Both the position numbers and the translations under genes were made by a program. From Symsagittifera roscoffensis (taxonomy: Eukaryota > Xenacoelomorpha > Acoela > Convolutidae): DNA of 64,000 nucleotides. Location: the NCBI RefSeq assembly GCF_963678635.1, contig NC_087065.1, positions 71,311,345 through 71,375,344 on the forward strand, in the 5' to 3' direction. A model generated the notes under the pieces. The model saw only the letters and a list, made by a program, of their open reading frames with translations, was not told the DNA's origin and made no database searches. This document shows, in pieces, positions 20,338 to 32,034 of the stretch (positions are counted from its first letter, which is position 1; each line of letters starts with the position of its first letter).

Positions 20338-23300
20338 ATGTTTGACCTCGAAACTTTCCGAAATTTGAACGACGAATTGAATTACGAGCTGTATAAAGAC
20401 TTGATCGAAAATGTTACTTATTTTAAACGAATTATCGAAAACTTAACTGTATCAACGAAAGATGAAGAAAAAGGAAACAAATTTTTTGATCTAGAAAATT
20501 TTAAAAACACGGGCAATTCGAAAATTGGAGAAAACAAATTTGAAAATGAATGGAGCAAGATTGAAACTCGGAGCAGAATACAGAACAAACGAAGCGAAAA
20601 TAACCAAGAAAGCAAAAATTATCAGAAATATGAATTTTGCAATACACTCTCCGCTCTTCCTTGGTATCTCTTATATCAATGTACAGACGCAAAAAACATG
20701 TTCTCAACAATGATTTATTTAATTTCTAGGGCTCTTCAGCAACATGCTCCTATCGAAAAAAAATTTGTTCGTAATTTTAAACCAAAAAACGTGTTGAAAA
20801 CGGAATGGTTCGATTCAGAATGTCAGCAATTGTTGATTAAGAAACAGAATTCACTCAGATCATATCGCAGTCAAAGCACAAGCGATAATTGGTCAAAGTA
20901 CCAATTTTTACGTAATCAAATGAGCCGATTGATTAGAAGTAAGCAACTCGATCATTCAAAAAATTGTTTTTCACTTCTAAGCACTATCCAACAAAAATGG
21001 AAATATATTAACCAAGTTAGAGGTACATGTTCTGGCAACAATCGAATTACAGTTCTACGAAATTCCTTCAGTGAAATGATAACCCAAGACAAAAAAATTG
21101 CCAATCATTTAAATTATATTTTTTCAAACTTAGGCGAATTTTTCGGCGCTAAAAAGTCTCCGAATTACAACAAATCAGCCTCTGAATCTGGGCCTTTCCA
21201 TTTTCAACACATTACAGTGAAGCAATGCTTTGATATAGTTCAAAAAATCAATGTCAGAAAACCACTCGGAGCTTGTACCGTACGGGTACAGGACTTTATC
21301 CTCCACGGTAATTATCCTCCAGGCGATATCCTCCATGGCGGATAAAGTCCTCCGAGTATAAAAGCGCCTTTTTCATTTATTGAGAAGAATGAAACGGAAA
21401 AAAAAAACAAAGCAGATAGGAGAAATTAACTGACAATTAAAACTGTGATGAAATTGAAGAACAAAAATTAATAATTTCAATTAAATCGTAATTGAAGTTT
21501 TCGATTTCGTTGGTTTTTGTTGAGCATGGCAAATTTCATGGTTTCTCAAGGGAAACGGACTTTATCCTCCAGATGTTCCGAAGTCAACTTGTTCCATATA
21601 ATTGGGCTGCCCGTACGCGGAATGATCAGGAAGTTCCATTTATTGTCTGAAATGATCATATATTGGATATAATCTAATAATTTGACTGAATTTACTAATT
21701 GGAGGAAAACATCCAAATTCATAAAATTGGGGGATAAAAATGGAGGAAAAAGTCCCTGTTTGAGAAATGGAGGATAATGGTGGAGGATATCGCCTGGAGG
21801 ATAATGACCGTGGAGGATAAAGTCCGTTTCCCGTACCGTACCTGCTTGGGCAATCATTGACGGTCAATCAGTTATAGTTCCACATTTAACTTTTGGCATA
21901 AATACTTGCTGAGATGAGAACATTTTCCCGATCGAACTGAAAAAAGCACACGTAACCCCTTTGTTTAAAAAAGATGACCCAAAGGATGCAAAAAATTATC
22001 GGCCAATATCAATAACTTGTGCTTTTTCTAAAATTTTTGAAAAAAATTTGCATGCCCAAATAACAGAACATCTTGACAAATTTCAAATAACGACACCATT
22101 TCAATTCGGATTTCTCAAAAACATTTCAACACAAGATGCTCTTGTGTATGTGACAGAAATTATTCGAAATCAGATAGATTCAAACAAAATCGTACATGCA
22201 GCTTTATTAGATCTGTCCAAGGCTTTTGATTCTATTTCGCATGAAATTTTAATTGAAAAACGGCTTTCTCGGTTTTTCAAATGGAGCAAATGCTTTAATT
22301 GCTAGCTTCCTAAACAAACGTATTCAAAGAGTAAACGTCAATGGAATCTTTTCAGACTGGATTGAAATCAAACGAGATGTCCCACAAGGAACGGTACTTG
22401 GTCCGTTGTTGTTCAATATATATGTTAATGACATACAAGAGCGATTATATGAAGGTTGTACTTTAGTTCAATATGCTGACGACTGTATGGTTTTTTCCTC
22501 TTCTATAATTTCTGAGGATGCTTTGAATCGATTGCTAAAACCACTCAATAATCTAGCGGAATTTTTTTACAGAGAACCAATTGAATCTGAATGCATCTAA
22601 ATCGGAATTTATAACATTTTGTCAAAAAAATGATAGCAAAAATGTAGATACTGATACAATAGTAATTAATGGGCGTTATGTAGCCAAAAAATCAGAATGC
22701 AAATATTTAGGCCTTATTGTTGATTCAAGTTTATCTTTTCATGCTCAAATCAAAACAATTCTCCAAAAAATGGCACAAGGAATTGAAACTATAGATATAA
22801 TTGGACAACAACTGCCGACATTATTAATAGTTGCCTTGCTTCATTGACTTGTTTTATCACATTTAGATTATTCAGCAAAATTTTTAATACAAATTAATGC
22901 TACTTTGATGCTATCTCTAGAGAAACAGTTGAACTGGGTGTTAAAAAGAACATATTTTACATCGAAATTTAAATCTTCTTCCCTTCTTCGCATTAGCAAA
23001 TCGTTCATTGGAATCGAGAAAAGAATTAGTTAAAGTGTATAATATACCAATATCTTACAAACAAAAAGAAGGCTTTTCAAAATACATTGAGACTACCGAC
23101 TGCCAATTATAGGCTTAACAAAAGAACGAAACAAATTATTTTTGACAAACATTGTTCAACCGCTTCTCTACAAAAATCATTTTTTCATTTGATTTCTAAA
23201 AAATGGAATTCACTGCACATAATTTTGCTCAATTTAGAAAAATCGATAACAGGATTCAAGAAAAAATTGAAAAAATTTTACGTGAGTGAATTGAGAAACA

Positions 23301-23350
23301 ATCCAATATGTACAAATACAAATACGTGGCGTGATTTCCGTTTTTGCTAG
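20338..23350 (+). pseudogene. Reverse transcriptase of non-LTR element A
   Basis: The first frame (20,338-21,283) is the linker between endonuclease and RT, with FKPKNVLKTEWFDSECQ, a pattern typical of these elements. RT starts in it (INVRKPLGA) and resumes after the insertion: FKKDDPKDAKNYRPIS (motif 1 region), ALLDLSKAFDSISHEIL (motif 3, catalytic Asp), FSDWIEIKRDVPQGTVLGP (motif 4), and Y-A-D-D at 22,472-22,483 (catalytic). A TGA near 21,912 and phase changes near 22,255 and 22,580 break it; the C-terminal end includes KKLKKFYVSELRNN and stops at 23,350. The nearest groups by motif are Jockey/CR1-type elements; the exact clade is not certain. Confidence 0.85.
21284..21832. mobile_element. 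549-bp inverted-repeat element inserted in the LINE, 9-bp TSD
   Basis: Flanked by the perfect direct repeat GTACCGTAC (21,275-21,283 and 21,833-21,841). Removing one copy plus the insert restores the LINE frame (G-A-C-T-V-P-A-W-A) exactly, so this is a genuine insertion. The ends form terminal inverted repeats of about 50 bp beginning GGG and containing GGACTTTATCCTCCACGG; only a few positions differ. Both ends carry runs of ATCCTCC. A third copy of the terminal sequence (GGGAAACGGACTTTATCCTC, from 21,550) lies inside. No transposase is encoded. A 9-bp duplication with long TIRs is typical of Mutator-like (MULE) families. Confidence 0.9.
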
Positions 23351-23716
23351 TTCTATATGTTTTAATTTAGTTTGATTTTTCATTCATTGTTCGAAAGAGA
23401 ATCTGTTTACACTCTGTAAATACGCTGTATGTTTGGACTATCTGTAAAATTGTTTGTAAAGTTTTAATACCAGCTCGTTCTTAATTCTTAAAACTGATGT
23501 TTTCTTAGTATCCGTAACTTCACATATTTTAATCAACCAATTTCTGAACTGTAACTGAACTTGTTTTGTTTTGTTTTGTTTATTGATTGTTTTCTGATGT
23601 TGTGTTTTTGTTTGATGTAACCAATGAATTTTAACCAACTTTAATATTTACACTTTGCTATACTGATGCCTCGGCTTTTATTGTATAGTAATTCAGGTGT
23701 TCTTTCTTCTTCTTCT

Positions 23717-25370
23717 TCTCTGGATAATTAGCACTGCCACGAATGCCTTCAAACAGTTTTTGAACGTGGAAAACAAGATGATCGGCGGGAAAACGCTGAA
23801 ACGCTCCTGGAATGAGATCGATGCTTGTACCTAGAGAAGCAACACTTAGAGCGTTCTTAACATCGGATAATGTGAAAATAATACTATTCTGGATATTGTC
23901 GGAGAAATCGGTGAAATCACCAGTGGTTCTGTTACAGAAGCCCGCGAAATAGTTGTTGAATGCTATCGCGATGCTGAAGCTGCATTTGGAAACAAATGTG
24001 TCTTGTTTCATGATTCTTGGAATGATGTCTGATTGGTTTATTGTTTTTAACAGTCTTTAGCACTAGTGTTAAGGGAATCAAACCGCTTCGTAAACAAAAC
24101 TGTATCAAGTTTTGTTTACAAGTTTTGTTCAATAGAGTCAGAAGACTGTTTTCTTAGGCGATAGACTTTGCCTTGGTTGAACTTCGTCCCATCTTTTTCT
24201 AACCGCCGCTCAACAGTGCGCAGTTTGTTGAGCAAATGAATAGTATGTGAAGAATTAAAAAAGAGGAAATTTGACCTCTTTTTTCGAGCAAGCGTGCAAT
24301 TCGAGTCAAGGACGTGATAAAACTAGTTCAGCCAGTGCTCAACGTAATTGGGGCCAGTGTGCTCAACAGTAACAGAAAAAAGAGAAGTAGAGAAGCTCGA
24401 TGCCACTTCTGCAAATGAACCAAACTGAAGACGCTTGCAGGGACGACTATGACTGTCGTGTCTCATATCCCAGCTGATTGCGTTAAAGCCTAGCAGAACT
24501 CCCATAGGATCAGAAAAATCAACAGAATGATAGTAAAGCTTGAAATCTGTCATGTTAGTAAAAACAATATCGAGGATCATTCCACGGGCATGCGTGGATG
24601 AACGAACAAGTTGTTGTAGATCAAGATCCACAATATAATCAACCAGATCCTTTGAGTCAGGGGTTTGAGCTACAAATCAACCCCAATCGATGTGGGGCGT
24701 ATTGATATCCCTGCAAATGAGAATCTTCATGCCACGATAAGCCTCGAGGAAACCCGCAATGGCTGGGATGAGAAGATTTGAACTTATTCTGGAGGCTGGA
24801 GGATTTTATAAACAAAAAACCACATTTTTGAAATTGACAATAAACACACCGGAGATAAAGTCCTTGTCGGTGGAAATACTGATGTAGGAGCAGGTGTCGT
24901 TACAAAGGATAAGCGTGCCTCCGTGTTTGAAGATGCCGCAATGTTGTAATTGCTTTTGAGAAAGATATTACTAGTAGGAGTTGCATAGAACAATATTTCA
25001 GTGATGCAAACAATGTCGGGCTTCAAAATATCAACTCGCTTGATGAAAAACAAGCAATTTTTGAGAGATAGAAGGCTTTGTCCGTTTTCCTAGTAAAGTT
25101 TGATAGAGTGTAATCATTCAGCATCATGAATGACTTCCGTTCCATCTACATAAAGTTTCAAATTTCTAATTTTCAACCTCGATTTATCAACGCCCGACTG
25201 ATTTTTAGCGCGATCTGTCGGTGATAACTCGCTGAAATGAGAATAGAGTCAGTGTTATAGAAAATCTCGACTGCTTTTGATCTAATGAGCCCTGCATCCC
25301 AGATAGAGTTGGAAGTCGCTATATTTGGCCTGTTGCGGTTTTTGCATACTTTCCCGCGCGAAAACAGCAC
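23717..25370 (-). mobile_element. Non-LTR retrotransposon fragment B: endonuclease and start of RT
   Basis: Minus-strand pieces in order: SIWDAGLIRSKAVEIF (25,173-25,370), DILKPDIVCITEILFYATPT (24,784-25,053, endonuclease strand with the conserved ITE), IPAIAGFLEAYRGMKILICR followed by DINTPHIDWG (endonuclease DxN block, near 24,680-24,770), LQQLVRSSTHARGMILDIVF (24,323-24,631, end of endonuclease) and FNNYFAGFCNRTTGDFTDFS ... ASLGTSIDLIPGAFQRF (23,658-24,011, RT entry). So it carries the apurinic-type endonuclease that copy A lacks. It is cut at 23,717, where copy A's TTC tail begins, and at 25,370, where an LTR begins. Several phase changes; not functional. Confidence 0.75.
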
Positions 25371-25568
25371 TATTTTATTCTAGTTATTAATTAATCTCTA
25401 AATTACCATAACTGGTTATTTAGCTTTGACCTTGATATGCTCATTCTCTCCGGCGGAGAGAATGCTCTGCTCATTTTTTAATGTTTTAACTTTGAGATTA
25501 TTTCACTTTCAAACACGTTTTTATCTGTACATAAGTAGAATTAGCTATAACAAAGGAACATTTTATCA
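25371..25568 (+). repeat. 5' LTR of the small Ty3-like element
   Basis: Shares 198 aligned bases with 29,499-29,696, including the central near-palindrome CATTCTCTCCGGCGGAGAGA. The 3' copy may begin 15 bp earlier (TGTCCTGAATCGC at 29,484), right after a purine tract, so the 5' LTR may have lost or altered its first bases. Confidence 0.9.
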
Positions 25569-26560
25569 TGGCGCAGTCAAACAGTAACGAATCAAACGTG
25601 AGAGGTATACCCTCATTCTGGCAAAACCACACGGTGGACCCACCAATTCCTTCGGGAGGAGTGGAGCGACTTATTCCAACTAGCAATAATTGCAAAGGAA
25701 AAGTTTGATATAGATAATCTGCTAAACCCGACAGAACGATATCACCCACACACCCCACTACTGGAAAATCAACCGGAGAGCGAAACAGAACCACAAAAAA
25801 CATCCTGTTTGGAAAGGAATATTCGCGCACAAAAGAGATACGATGACGAAGAAAAGGCCTGAATAAAGTCAGAAACAAAAAGATTCAACGGCATGAGATT
25901 AGAAGAGGTCGACAAAAACTCAAATTTATACTTAATTTAGCCCTTGGAAACGAAGGAGAGATAATTTTCGACCAAAATTTCACGAGAGTTAAAATCCTCT
26001 ATATCTGTTTTAAAGAGATCTGGGAAAATCTGTCGATAGCATTCGTGAGGAAAACAAATGTAACACTCGAAAGACACAAGTTACTGAATAGAAAACAAAA
26101 AGAGAGAGAGACAGAATCGTTGGAATGTTTTTGGGGAGCCCTCGCAGAAATGGCAAAAATATGTAACAAATCCGCAGGAGAAGATGAATGAATCCGCGAC
26201 ATTTTTATAAATTACATGAAGAACACGGACATTCAACGCAAACTCCCCAACGACACCTTGCCACCTCAGGAGACATTAAACGTGGCCCTGATTGACGAAA
26301 AAGGTATAACAAACCACATGAAATTGACGAATAATTTTAATTCCAACGGATATTTTTCCAACAAACCTTTTAATCATTTTGATATAAAAGAGAACCCACT
26401 TTGAGAATCGAAAGGAGCAACACTTGCATGAAATGCGGCGGAACGTTTTCTAAAGGACATCTGGCAGTGTGCCCCGCGAAGGACACAACTTGTATATAGT
26501 GTATATATTGCGGACATTTCACCAGACTTTGTAAATCACGCCGTAAAAGTTTATTAACAT
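25568..26560 (+). pseudogene. Gag of the small Ty3-like element with zinc knuckles
   Basis: Reading starts at the ATG overlapping the LTR end (25,568). Recognisable stretches in changing frames are FWQNHTVDPPIPSGG, WSDLFQLAIIAKEKFDIDNL, LERHKLLNRKQKERETESLE and NYMKNTDIQRKLPND, the usual capsid pattern of Ty3-type Gag (ER..L..R-Q...ES...F). Nucleocapsid follows at about 26,427-26,540: CMKCGGTFSKGHLAVC, then C-I-stop-C-I-Y-C-G-H-F-T-R-L-C, two Cys/His knuckles, the second with a TAG in it. Stops (for example at 26,188-26,190, TGA) and phase changes make it a pseudogene. Confidence 0.75.
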
Positions 26561-26744
26561 CTATTCCAATTTGCAGTCAAAAACACTACAGAACTGAACT
26601 TTGTAATTCCAAATGTATTCTTTCGGATTTTTCAAACATTTGCACAACAAAAACTACTTTATCAAGTTCAGCTTCTATATATTTCTTAATTCTTAATTGT
26701 AGCTAAAATTAATTCGCAGGATCTTAAAATTGAATATGGAGTAA

Positions 26745-27712
26745 ATGTCGAATAACCAATTTGTAATTAATCCTTGTACTTCCGGTGTACAGGTCACAAT
26801 GGATTTCCAAATTTCTTCAGAACACAAAAAATTATTGTCTAAGTACCGAGAAAAATTGAAACTGCCGGAACAACACTTGGATTTAAACTCGCTATTGAAT
26901 GCCAAGTTAGTTACCCTCCTAACGGAGGAAGACCCAATGCTAGGTCCGATCGTTTCAGCTCTTCAAAACAAAGTAGAAAAGGTTAATGCGAACTCACATT
27001 AACTCAACCATTTTACAACAGATCTACATGAATCCGACGGATTGCTCTACATGGACGGAAAACTAGTAATCCCATTTACCCTTCGGAATGCAGTAATGAA
27101 GACCTTACACGAATCCCACCCTGGACAATTCGGTATGAAATATCTGGCACAATACATATGGTGGCCACACATAAATCGTCAGATCTATTTCCGCGGAATA
27201 AATTGTTTACAATGCACACAAACCGGTAAGAACATAAAAAGTATTATAATATTACTCAAACCAGCGAACTACCACTTCTTTCCGAACCTAACGAAGAATT
27301 AAATCTTGATTTTGCCAGCCCGTTAGACACCACTTGGGGAAAGAATAAACATATTCTATTATGCATCGACCGATTTTCAAAGTTTCCATCGGCTAAAATA
27401 ACATCATCAACCTCATCGAATTTCTCCAAGATTATTTTTACTTTCATGGAATTCCAAATTCTGTTGGCGTCGACCACGCGTCCTGTTTTACTGGTCAGGA
27501 TTTTAAATTATTTTGCAATTCTTACAATATTAAATTAATATTTTGTACAGTCGGTGATCATCGCTCTAACGGTCTTGTAGAAAAACTTGTACATACTGTA
27601 AAAATTAAATTATTAGCAATGTCACTCGAACAACAAAAACCTTCTTTACCACTCACTATCTCAAAAATCATTTGGAACCTACGTTCTTCCTTTCAATCAA
27701 AAATAAAATTAT
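26745..27712 (+). pseudogene. Integrase of the small Ty3-like element
   Basis: Frame 26,745-27,002 (SEHKKLLSKYREKLKLPEQH ... VTLLTEEDPMLGPIVSALQ) is the segment in front of integrase. Frame 27,042-27,302 is the H2C2 zinc domain: HESHPGQFGMKYLAQYIWWP, then C-L-Q-C. The core continues in another phase from about 27,425: FHGIPNSVGVDHASCFTGQD with the second Asp, and GDHRSNGLVEKLVHT with the Glu. The first Asp region (27,295-27,340) is broken up by stops (NLDFASPLDTTWGK can still be read). It ends at a TAA near 27,712. RT and RNase H should precede it but are missing. Confidence 0.8.
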
Positions 27713-27959
27713 AACAATTCGAAATCCACTTTAATAGAAAACCGAAGACGATCTGGAAGCAATTGGCAACTAGTAAATTATCCGGTGGAGTTTTAGACAA
27801 AGGGAAGTCAATCTTAAGCAAGGAATGAGCTCTCAACTGAAAGGCAGACGACCGGGCTGAAGACGGCTACAAGGACAGCCTAATCCCAAAGTAGAACCAA
27901 TCTCCAGTAGAGAAAGAGTACGAATCGGACTACCCACCTGCCTCTAAACCTTCTTCCTC

Positions 27960-29208
27960 CCGCATACCTCTACAAAGCCCTTTCAAAGGTAAAATACTTC
28001 AAAAGACCAATGGAAGTATAAACGGAAAATTATAAATGCATCAAAATCTACGGTAGAATTATCCGATGGAAAAATCATAAGAAAATCTGACATTGCTATT
28101 CCAAAATGTAACTCAACTGCTATCCGTTCTTTTAGAGGAAATATCTCTTTTCCACCATTTCCTATCTCTGATTTGCAAGTAGGTTCAAGAAAGACTTCAA
28201 AACCGAAATCCTCGCAGACAAAAAAAAATAGGCCCAAAGACTAGACAACAGACAGAATCAGCCACGTCGGACAACAATACTAGGACAAGAGTTTCGAATC
28301 AATCCAACAAAGCGACTAAGAACAGACCAACTCGAAACAAGGCCTCGACTTCTGACGCGGGATATTTAGCAGGTGTCGAATCTATGTTCATTCCGTCGGA
28401 TACATCCGACCTTAGCGACTGGGAATGGATCGCGGGCGGTTTTCCCTGCAGGGATATGATTAGAGAACGCCTTGTCTCGGATAATTTTTACTTCTCATGA
28501 ACCTAATATTCCTCTAGATTCTCAAACATCTCAAGCTAACATAAAATCTGAGATTTTAGATGACCAGCCTCAAACGTCAGATCCGTTGGATTGCCCAATC
28601 AGCATAATTCCCGCAGGACAAAGTACTACTACCTCCCAACAAAACAACCATCTCACTCCAGACTCGATGACAAAACCTTCGGATACTCCAACGGAGACAA
28701 GGAAGAAAGTTGAGGGAGACAAATCGGTCGACTTTTTGATTTTCGAATCGTCGATTCCTCAAACGACAACGCTACTTTTCAGGAAACCCAGCCAGAGGAG
28801 ACCACTAACACTGGTAACGATTTTAAATTAAGTTGCTCGAGTCGAAACGTTGGACCTCCCCAAATCTATGGTAAAAGGTTTTACATAGATATTGTAGACG
28901 AAACCGACTACAAACCTGGCTCCGCACGAAATCCGATCTCCCTTGACGACAACGACCGATCTGGCTTCCCCTCTGGCAACATCAATGAAAATCCTTCGGA
29001 CAAACCAACCCCAATTTTCAGCATTCAATCGGCAGAAAATACAGTTTTCTCACCAAATTGCTCTTCAACTGACGCACTATCTCTGTCCTCTACTGATCAG
29101 TCACTAAGAGATGCCGTGATCAGTTTCGATGATTTCATAGTTTTTGATAGTGAAATCTTCAATGCAGAGCTGCAAAAATTTATGGAAGGCAACAAACCAA
29201 AAAACTGA
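27960..29208 (+). pseudogene. Third coding region of the small Ty3-like element, unknown
   Basis: After integrase and before the 3' LTR, plus-strand frames such as 28,472-28,831 (119 aa, PQTSDPLDCPISIIPAGQST and Ser/Thr/Asp-rich) and a later stretch ending VISFDDFIVFDSEIFNAEL near 29,115-29,190 read as a polar, disordered-looking protein. It is either a long integrase C-terminal tail or a separate third ORF. I see no transmembrane or fusion-peptide features that would indicate env. Confidence 0.4.
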
Positions 29209-29498
29209 AACTCAAACTTTTTTCTTATATATTATTCGCAGGGATATTTTCAGTGCTTTTTGAATTTCAAATAAGTCTTCTAGCGCTATTAGATTTTAAG
29301 TCAAAATTTAACTGCCGGTTATACTAAACAGTCACTCCATCGGAGTATCAATTTACTGTGGTATCGGTCGGTGCTTACTATTCAAATTCGCTAGCTTCCT
29401 TCAGGAGGAGAAAAGGGCCAGTTACCTTATTTACTAACTGATGTCAACCTAATGCAGTTTAATTTTTTTCCCATCAAGGGGAATGTCCTGAATCGCAA

Positions 29499-29696
29499 TA
29501 TTTTATTTTAGTTATTAATCAATCTGTAAATTACCATAGCTGGTTACTTAGCTTTGACCTTGATATGCTCATTCTCTCCGGCGGAGAGAATGCTCTGCTC
29601 ACTTTTTAATGTTTTAACTTTGAGATTATTTCACTTTTAAACACGTTTTTTTCTCTACATAAGAAGAATTAGCTATAACAAAGGAACATTTTATCA
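29499..29696 (+). repeat. 3' LTR of the small Ty3-like element
   Basis: Matches the 5' LTR with 10 substitutions and ends in the same ...TTTATCA. A start at 29,484 (TG) is possible given the purine tract AAGGGGAA just upstream. Confidence 0.9.
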
Positions 29697-30769
29697 CAAT
29701 CAAAGAAAGTAAACTTGGTTTTTCTGTGAAGCAAGATTTGATATTGCAACTCTTTGTAACATTCGCCCGGAAGCACATATCGACGGAAAATAAAGCTAGG
29801 TTCTAAAACGACTGGCTAGCGTCTAAACACAGCTTTACATTCATTTCACCATCTCTGCCAAAGCCAGTTCTTTTGGTGGTCTTTTTAACATCGGGTCGAC
29901 AAAAAAATCGTTACTGTTTCCGGCTTCGATCAGAACGCTCTGATTAACTTAATTATATGCAAAAATAGTGAGCTCATGGCTGGGTCTCAGTATCCCAAGA
30001 CCACGAGGTCACTCCTAAAAACAGGGCTACTACTTTTAAATTATATTACTAGTGTTTTTGTTCAGTAGATAATAAACATCATCTCCATCGAAGATGGATC
30101 AACCCTTTTCCCCAAATCCTAGTTTCTCATTATCTGAAAACGAATTTGGTATTAATTAAATTCGACTCAAGACGTTCCGGTAAGCTAAAAGTTTGTATGA
30201 AACAATTCAAGTTCCAATCCCGAGACCCTTCCGGATTCTGGAATCCGGAGAAATAACACTCTTATTTCTTCTCGGAAGGCTGGAAACGTCGTCCCAACAA
30301 CCTCCGTTGTTCTCTTGAACTGCTCATTAACGATTGTAGCGGCACAATCGTTAAAACTCGGAGTGGTTTCTGACAATTTCTAACCACAATCTCAATCTTC
30401 TGCCGTTTTTTCGTAGTTGTTGTCACTGAGACTAATGTTGTTCTGTTTTCGCAGTTTCAATGTGTGCGAAATAATAAAAGGTTACGTGTCGTTCACGTCC
30501 AAATCGAAATTTTAAAAATTGGCATGTCAGTCGAAACTAACCCTTCCCGATTTGTCTGATCGTTCAATTAACGTCACTAATTCATCAAAACCATCAATCT
30601 TCCCAGTTAGATGTTCCAATAAAAATTCGAATGCGAAATTGCATTTTGACCATTCTGGTCGAATGTCACACTTTCCTGCGATAGTTTTTTCCATTGTTAT
30701 TTCTTTCCTGCAGGGGATTGGTGGTTTGAAAGTTTTTCAGTAGTTAAATTGAAAAATGGTCTTTGCATT
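29697..30769. other. No gene recognised
   Basis: AT-rich sequence with only short frames on both strands. By position it could contain the 5' part of LINE fragment B, displaced by the LTR element, but I find no supporting motif. Confidence 0.4.
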
Positions 30770-31237
30770 GTTTAGAAGAAGAAGAAGAAGAAGAAAGAAC
30801 ACTTGAATTACTATACAATAAAAGCCGAGGCATCAGTATAGCAAAGTGTAAATAATAAAGTTGGTTAAAATTCATTGGTTACATCAAACAAAAACACAAC
30901 ATCAGAAAACAAGCAATAAACAAAACAAAAAAAGTTCGGTTGCAGTTCAGAAATTGGTTGATTAAAATATATGAAGTTACGGATACTAAAAAAACATCAG
31001 TTTTAAGAATTAAGAACGAGCTGGTATTAAAACTTTACAAACAATTTTACAGATAGTCCAAACATACAGCGTATATACAGAGTATATACAGATTCTCTTT
31101 CAAACAATGTGTGAAAAATTAAACTAAATTAAAACATATAGAACTAGCAAAAACGGAAATCACGCCATGTATTTGTATTTGTACATATTGGATTGTTTCT
31201 CAATTCACTCACGTAAAATTCTTTCAATTTTTTATTG
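30770..31237 (-). mobile_element. Inverted, 5'-truncated second copy of non-LTR element A
   Basis: The sequence is the reverse complement of 23,263-23,716 over its whole length, including the end of the coding region (ELRNNPICTNTN... and a stop), the 3' UTR and the terminal microsatellite, here (GAA)n at 30,776-30,796. Identity is high, with a few indels (an extra AAA run near 30,920, TATATACA variants near 31,070). Such short copies with a simple-repeat tail are products of target-primed reverse transcription that aborted early. Confidence 0.85.
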
Positions 31238-32034
31238 TGCATTTTTATTTTTTCTCAGAAGGTCTGAAATTATCGAGGTAATCAAAGTTAATTCAGTAGT
31301 CCTTCATCATAAATAAGGGGAAATATAGTAAAACATGAATAAAAGTAAAGAGGCAGATGGTTGGGAATCAAGCCAATCATATTAAGAAAACTGACACCTG
31401 AACAGAATAAACCGGAGTTGATCTCGTAAAGATTCAGCTGATATGACGTTACTGGTCCATCAGAAATTTATACTAAGCTACGCCCACGTTCCCTTGGCTT
31501 TATAATGAAAGATTTTTTCGAAACTAGTTTTATCATTAATGGTGCCCAGTATGCAGGCAGCGTTCGCAGCCCGTATTGCGAGTAGATCCTCTGTTTAAGA
31601 AAATTACATGCCCTGGCTTATTTACACAGCTTACTTAGAATTTTACTGCTAGGGCCATCGGCACTCTGAACTTAAAAAGCTATTGATGAAAAATAGATCC
31701 ATCATTAATTAAATCTATTTTTGTCAGTTTTGCGATCTTCCACCTCGGCCGCAGCCGTTTCGGGGTTACAAACCGAGCTGTGCTTATTCTACTAGCGGCT
31801 AGGGAGCCCGCTACCGTTACATCACACAGAGACTTTCTATAATCTCTACTTTTTAGCACAAAGTTTGATTTACTATTTTCTTCTGCGTGTATAATTACAA
31901 GACAGTTTATCTGCAATGTTTTTAATTATATAATGACCGTACTCGGTCATTCATTTGTAATCGCAATTGCTGCGAAGATCCGCTTTGCCTTTGTGTCCGT
32001 CTTTTCCTCTAAAGTAAATATTTTTTCAGTTTTC
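31238..32034. other. Upstream region of the DHHC gene
   Basis: No coding frame accepted. A pyrimidine tract ending in AG (TTTTTTCAG at 32,021-32,029) lies six bases before the chosen ATG and could be the acceptor of a 5' non-coding exon. No core promoter is identified. Confidence 0.4.

Larger units (their letters stand above)
20338..23716 (+). mobile_element. Non-LTR retrotransposon copy A (Jockey/CR1-like), split by an insertion
   Basis: Plus-strand remains of a LINE: linker region, reverse transcriptase, a C-terminal domain ending at 23,350, and a 3' UTR ending in a short TTC microsatellite at about 23,700-23,716. The 3' 450 bp match an inverted copy at 30,770-31,237 ending in the same (GAA/TTC)n, which fixes the element's 3' end. 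The AP-endonuclease and any ORF1 are missing from the 5' end, as expected for a 5'-truncated copy. A 549-bp inverted-repeat element sits inside at 21,284-21,832. Confidence 0.8.
25371..29696 (+). mobile_element. Small Ty3/Gypsy-like LTR element with 198-bp LTRs
   Basis: Direct repeats 25,371-25,568 and 29,499-29,696 are about 95% identical (10 substitutions in 198 bp, no gaps) and share the end ACATTTTATCA. Right after the first comes TGGCGCAGTC, a normal primer-binding-site position; before the second lies a purine tract AAGGGGAA (29,476-29,483). Internal plus-strand coding is gag with CCHC knuckles, then integrase, then a third unknown frame. Protease, RT and RNase H are not seen: only about 450 bp separate the knuckles from the pre-integrase region. 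No clear target duplication flanks it. The element sits in the endonuclease-LINE fragment. Confidence 0.85.

Noticed and set aside
27960-29208. Envelope gene in the small LTR element
   Set aside because: No signal peptide, membrane anchor or cysteine pattern; the translation is polar and looks disordered.
29697-30769. Minus-strand frame 30185-30376 as ORF1 of a LINE
   Set aside because: 63 codons without zinc fingers or an RRM; no link to fragment B can be shown.
31933-32034. Upstream ATG at 31,933 as the DHHC start
   Set aside because: It would add a 34-residue hydrophobic-basic leader across a likely splice acceptor (TTTTTTCAG); the ATG at 32,035 gives a protein of normal length and layout.
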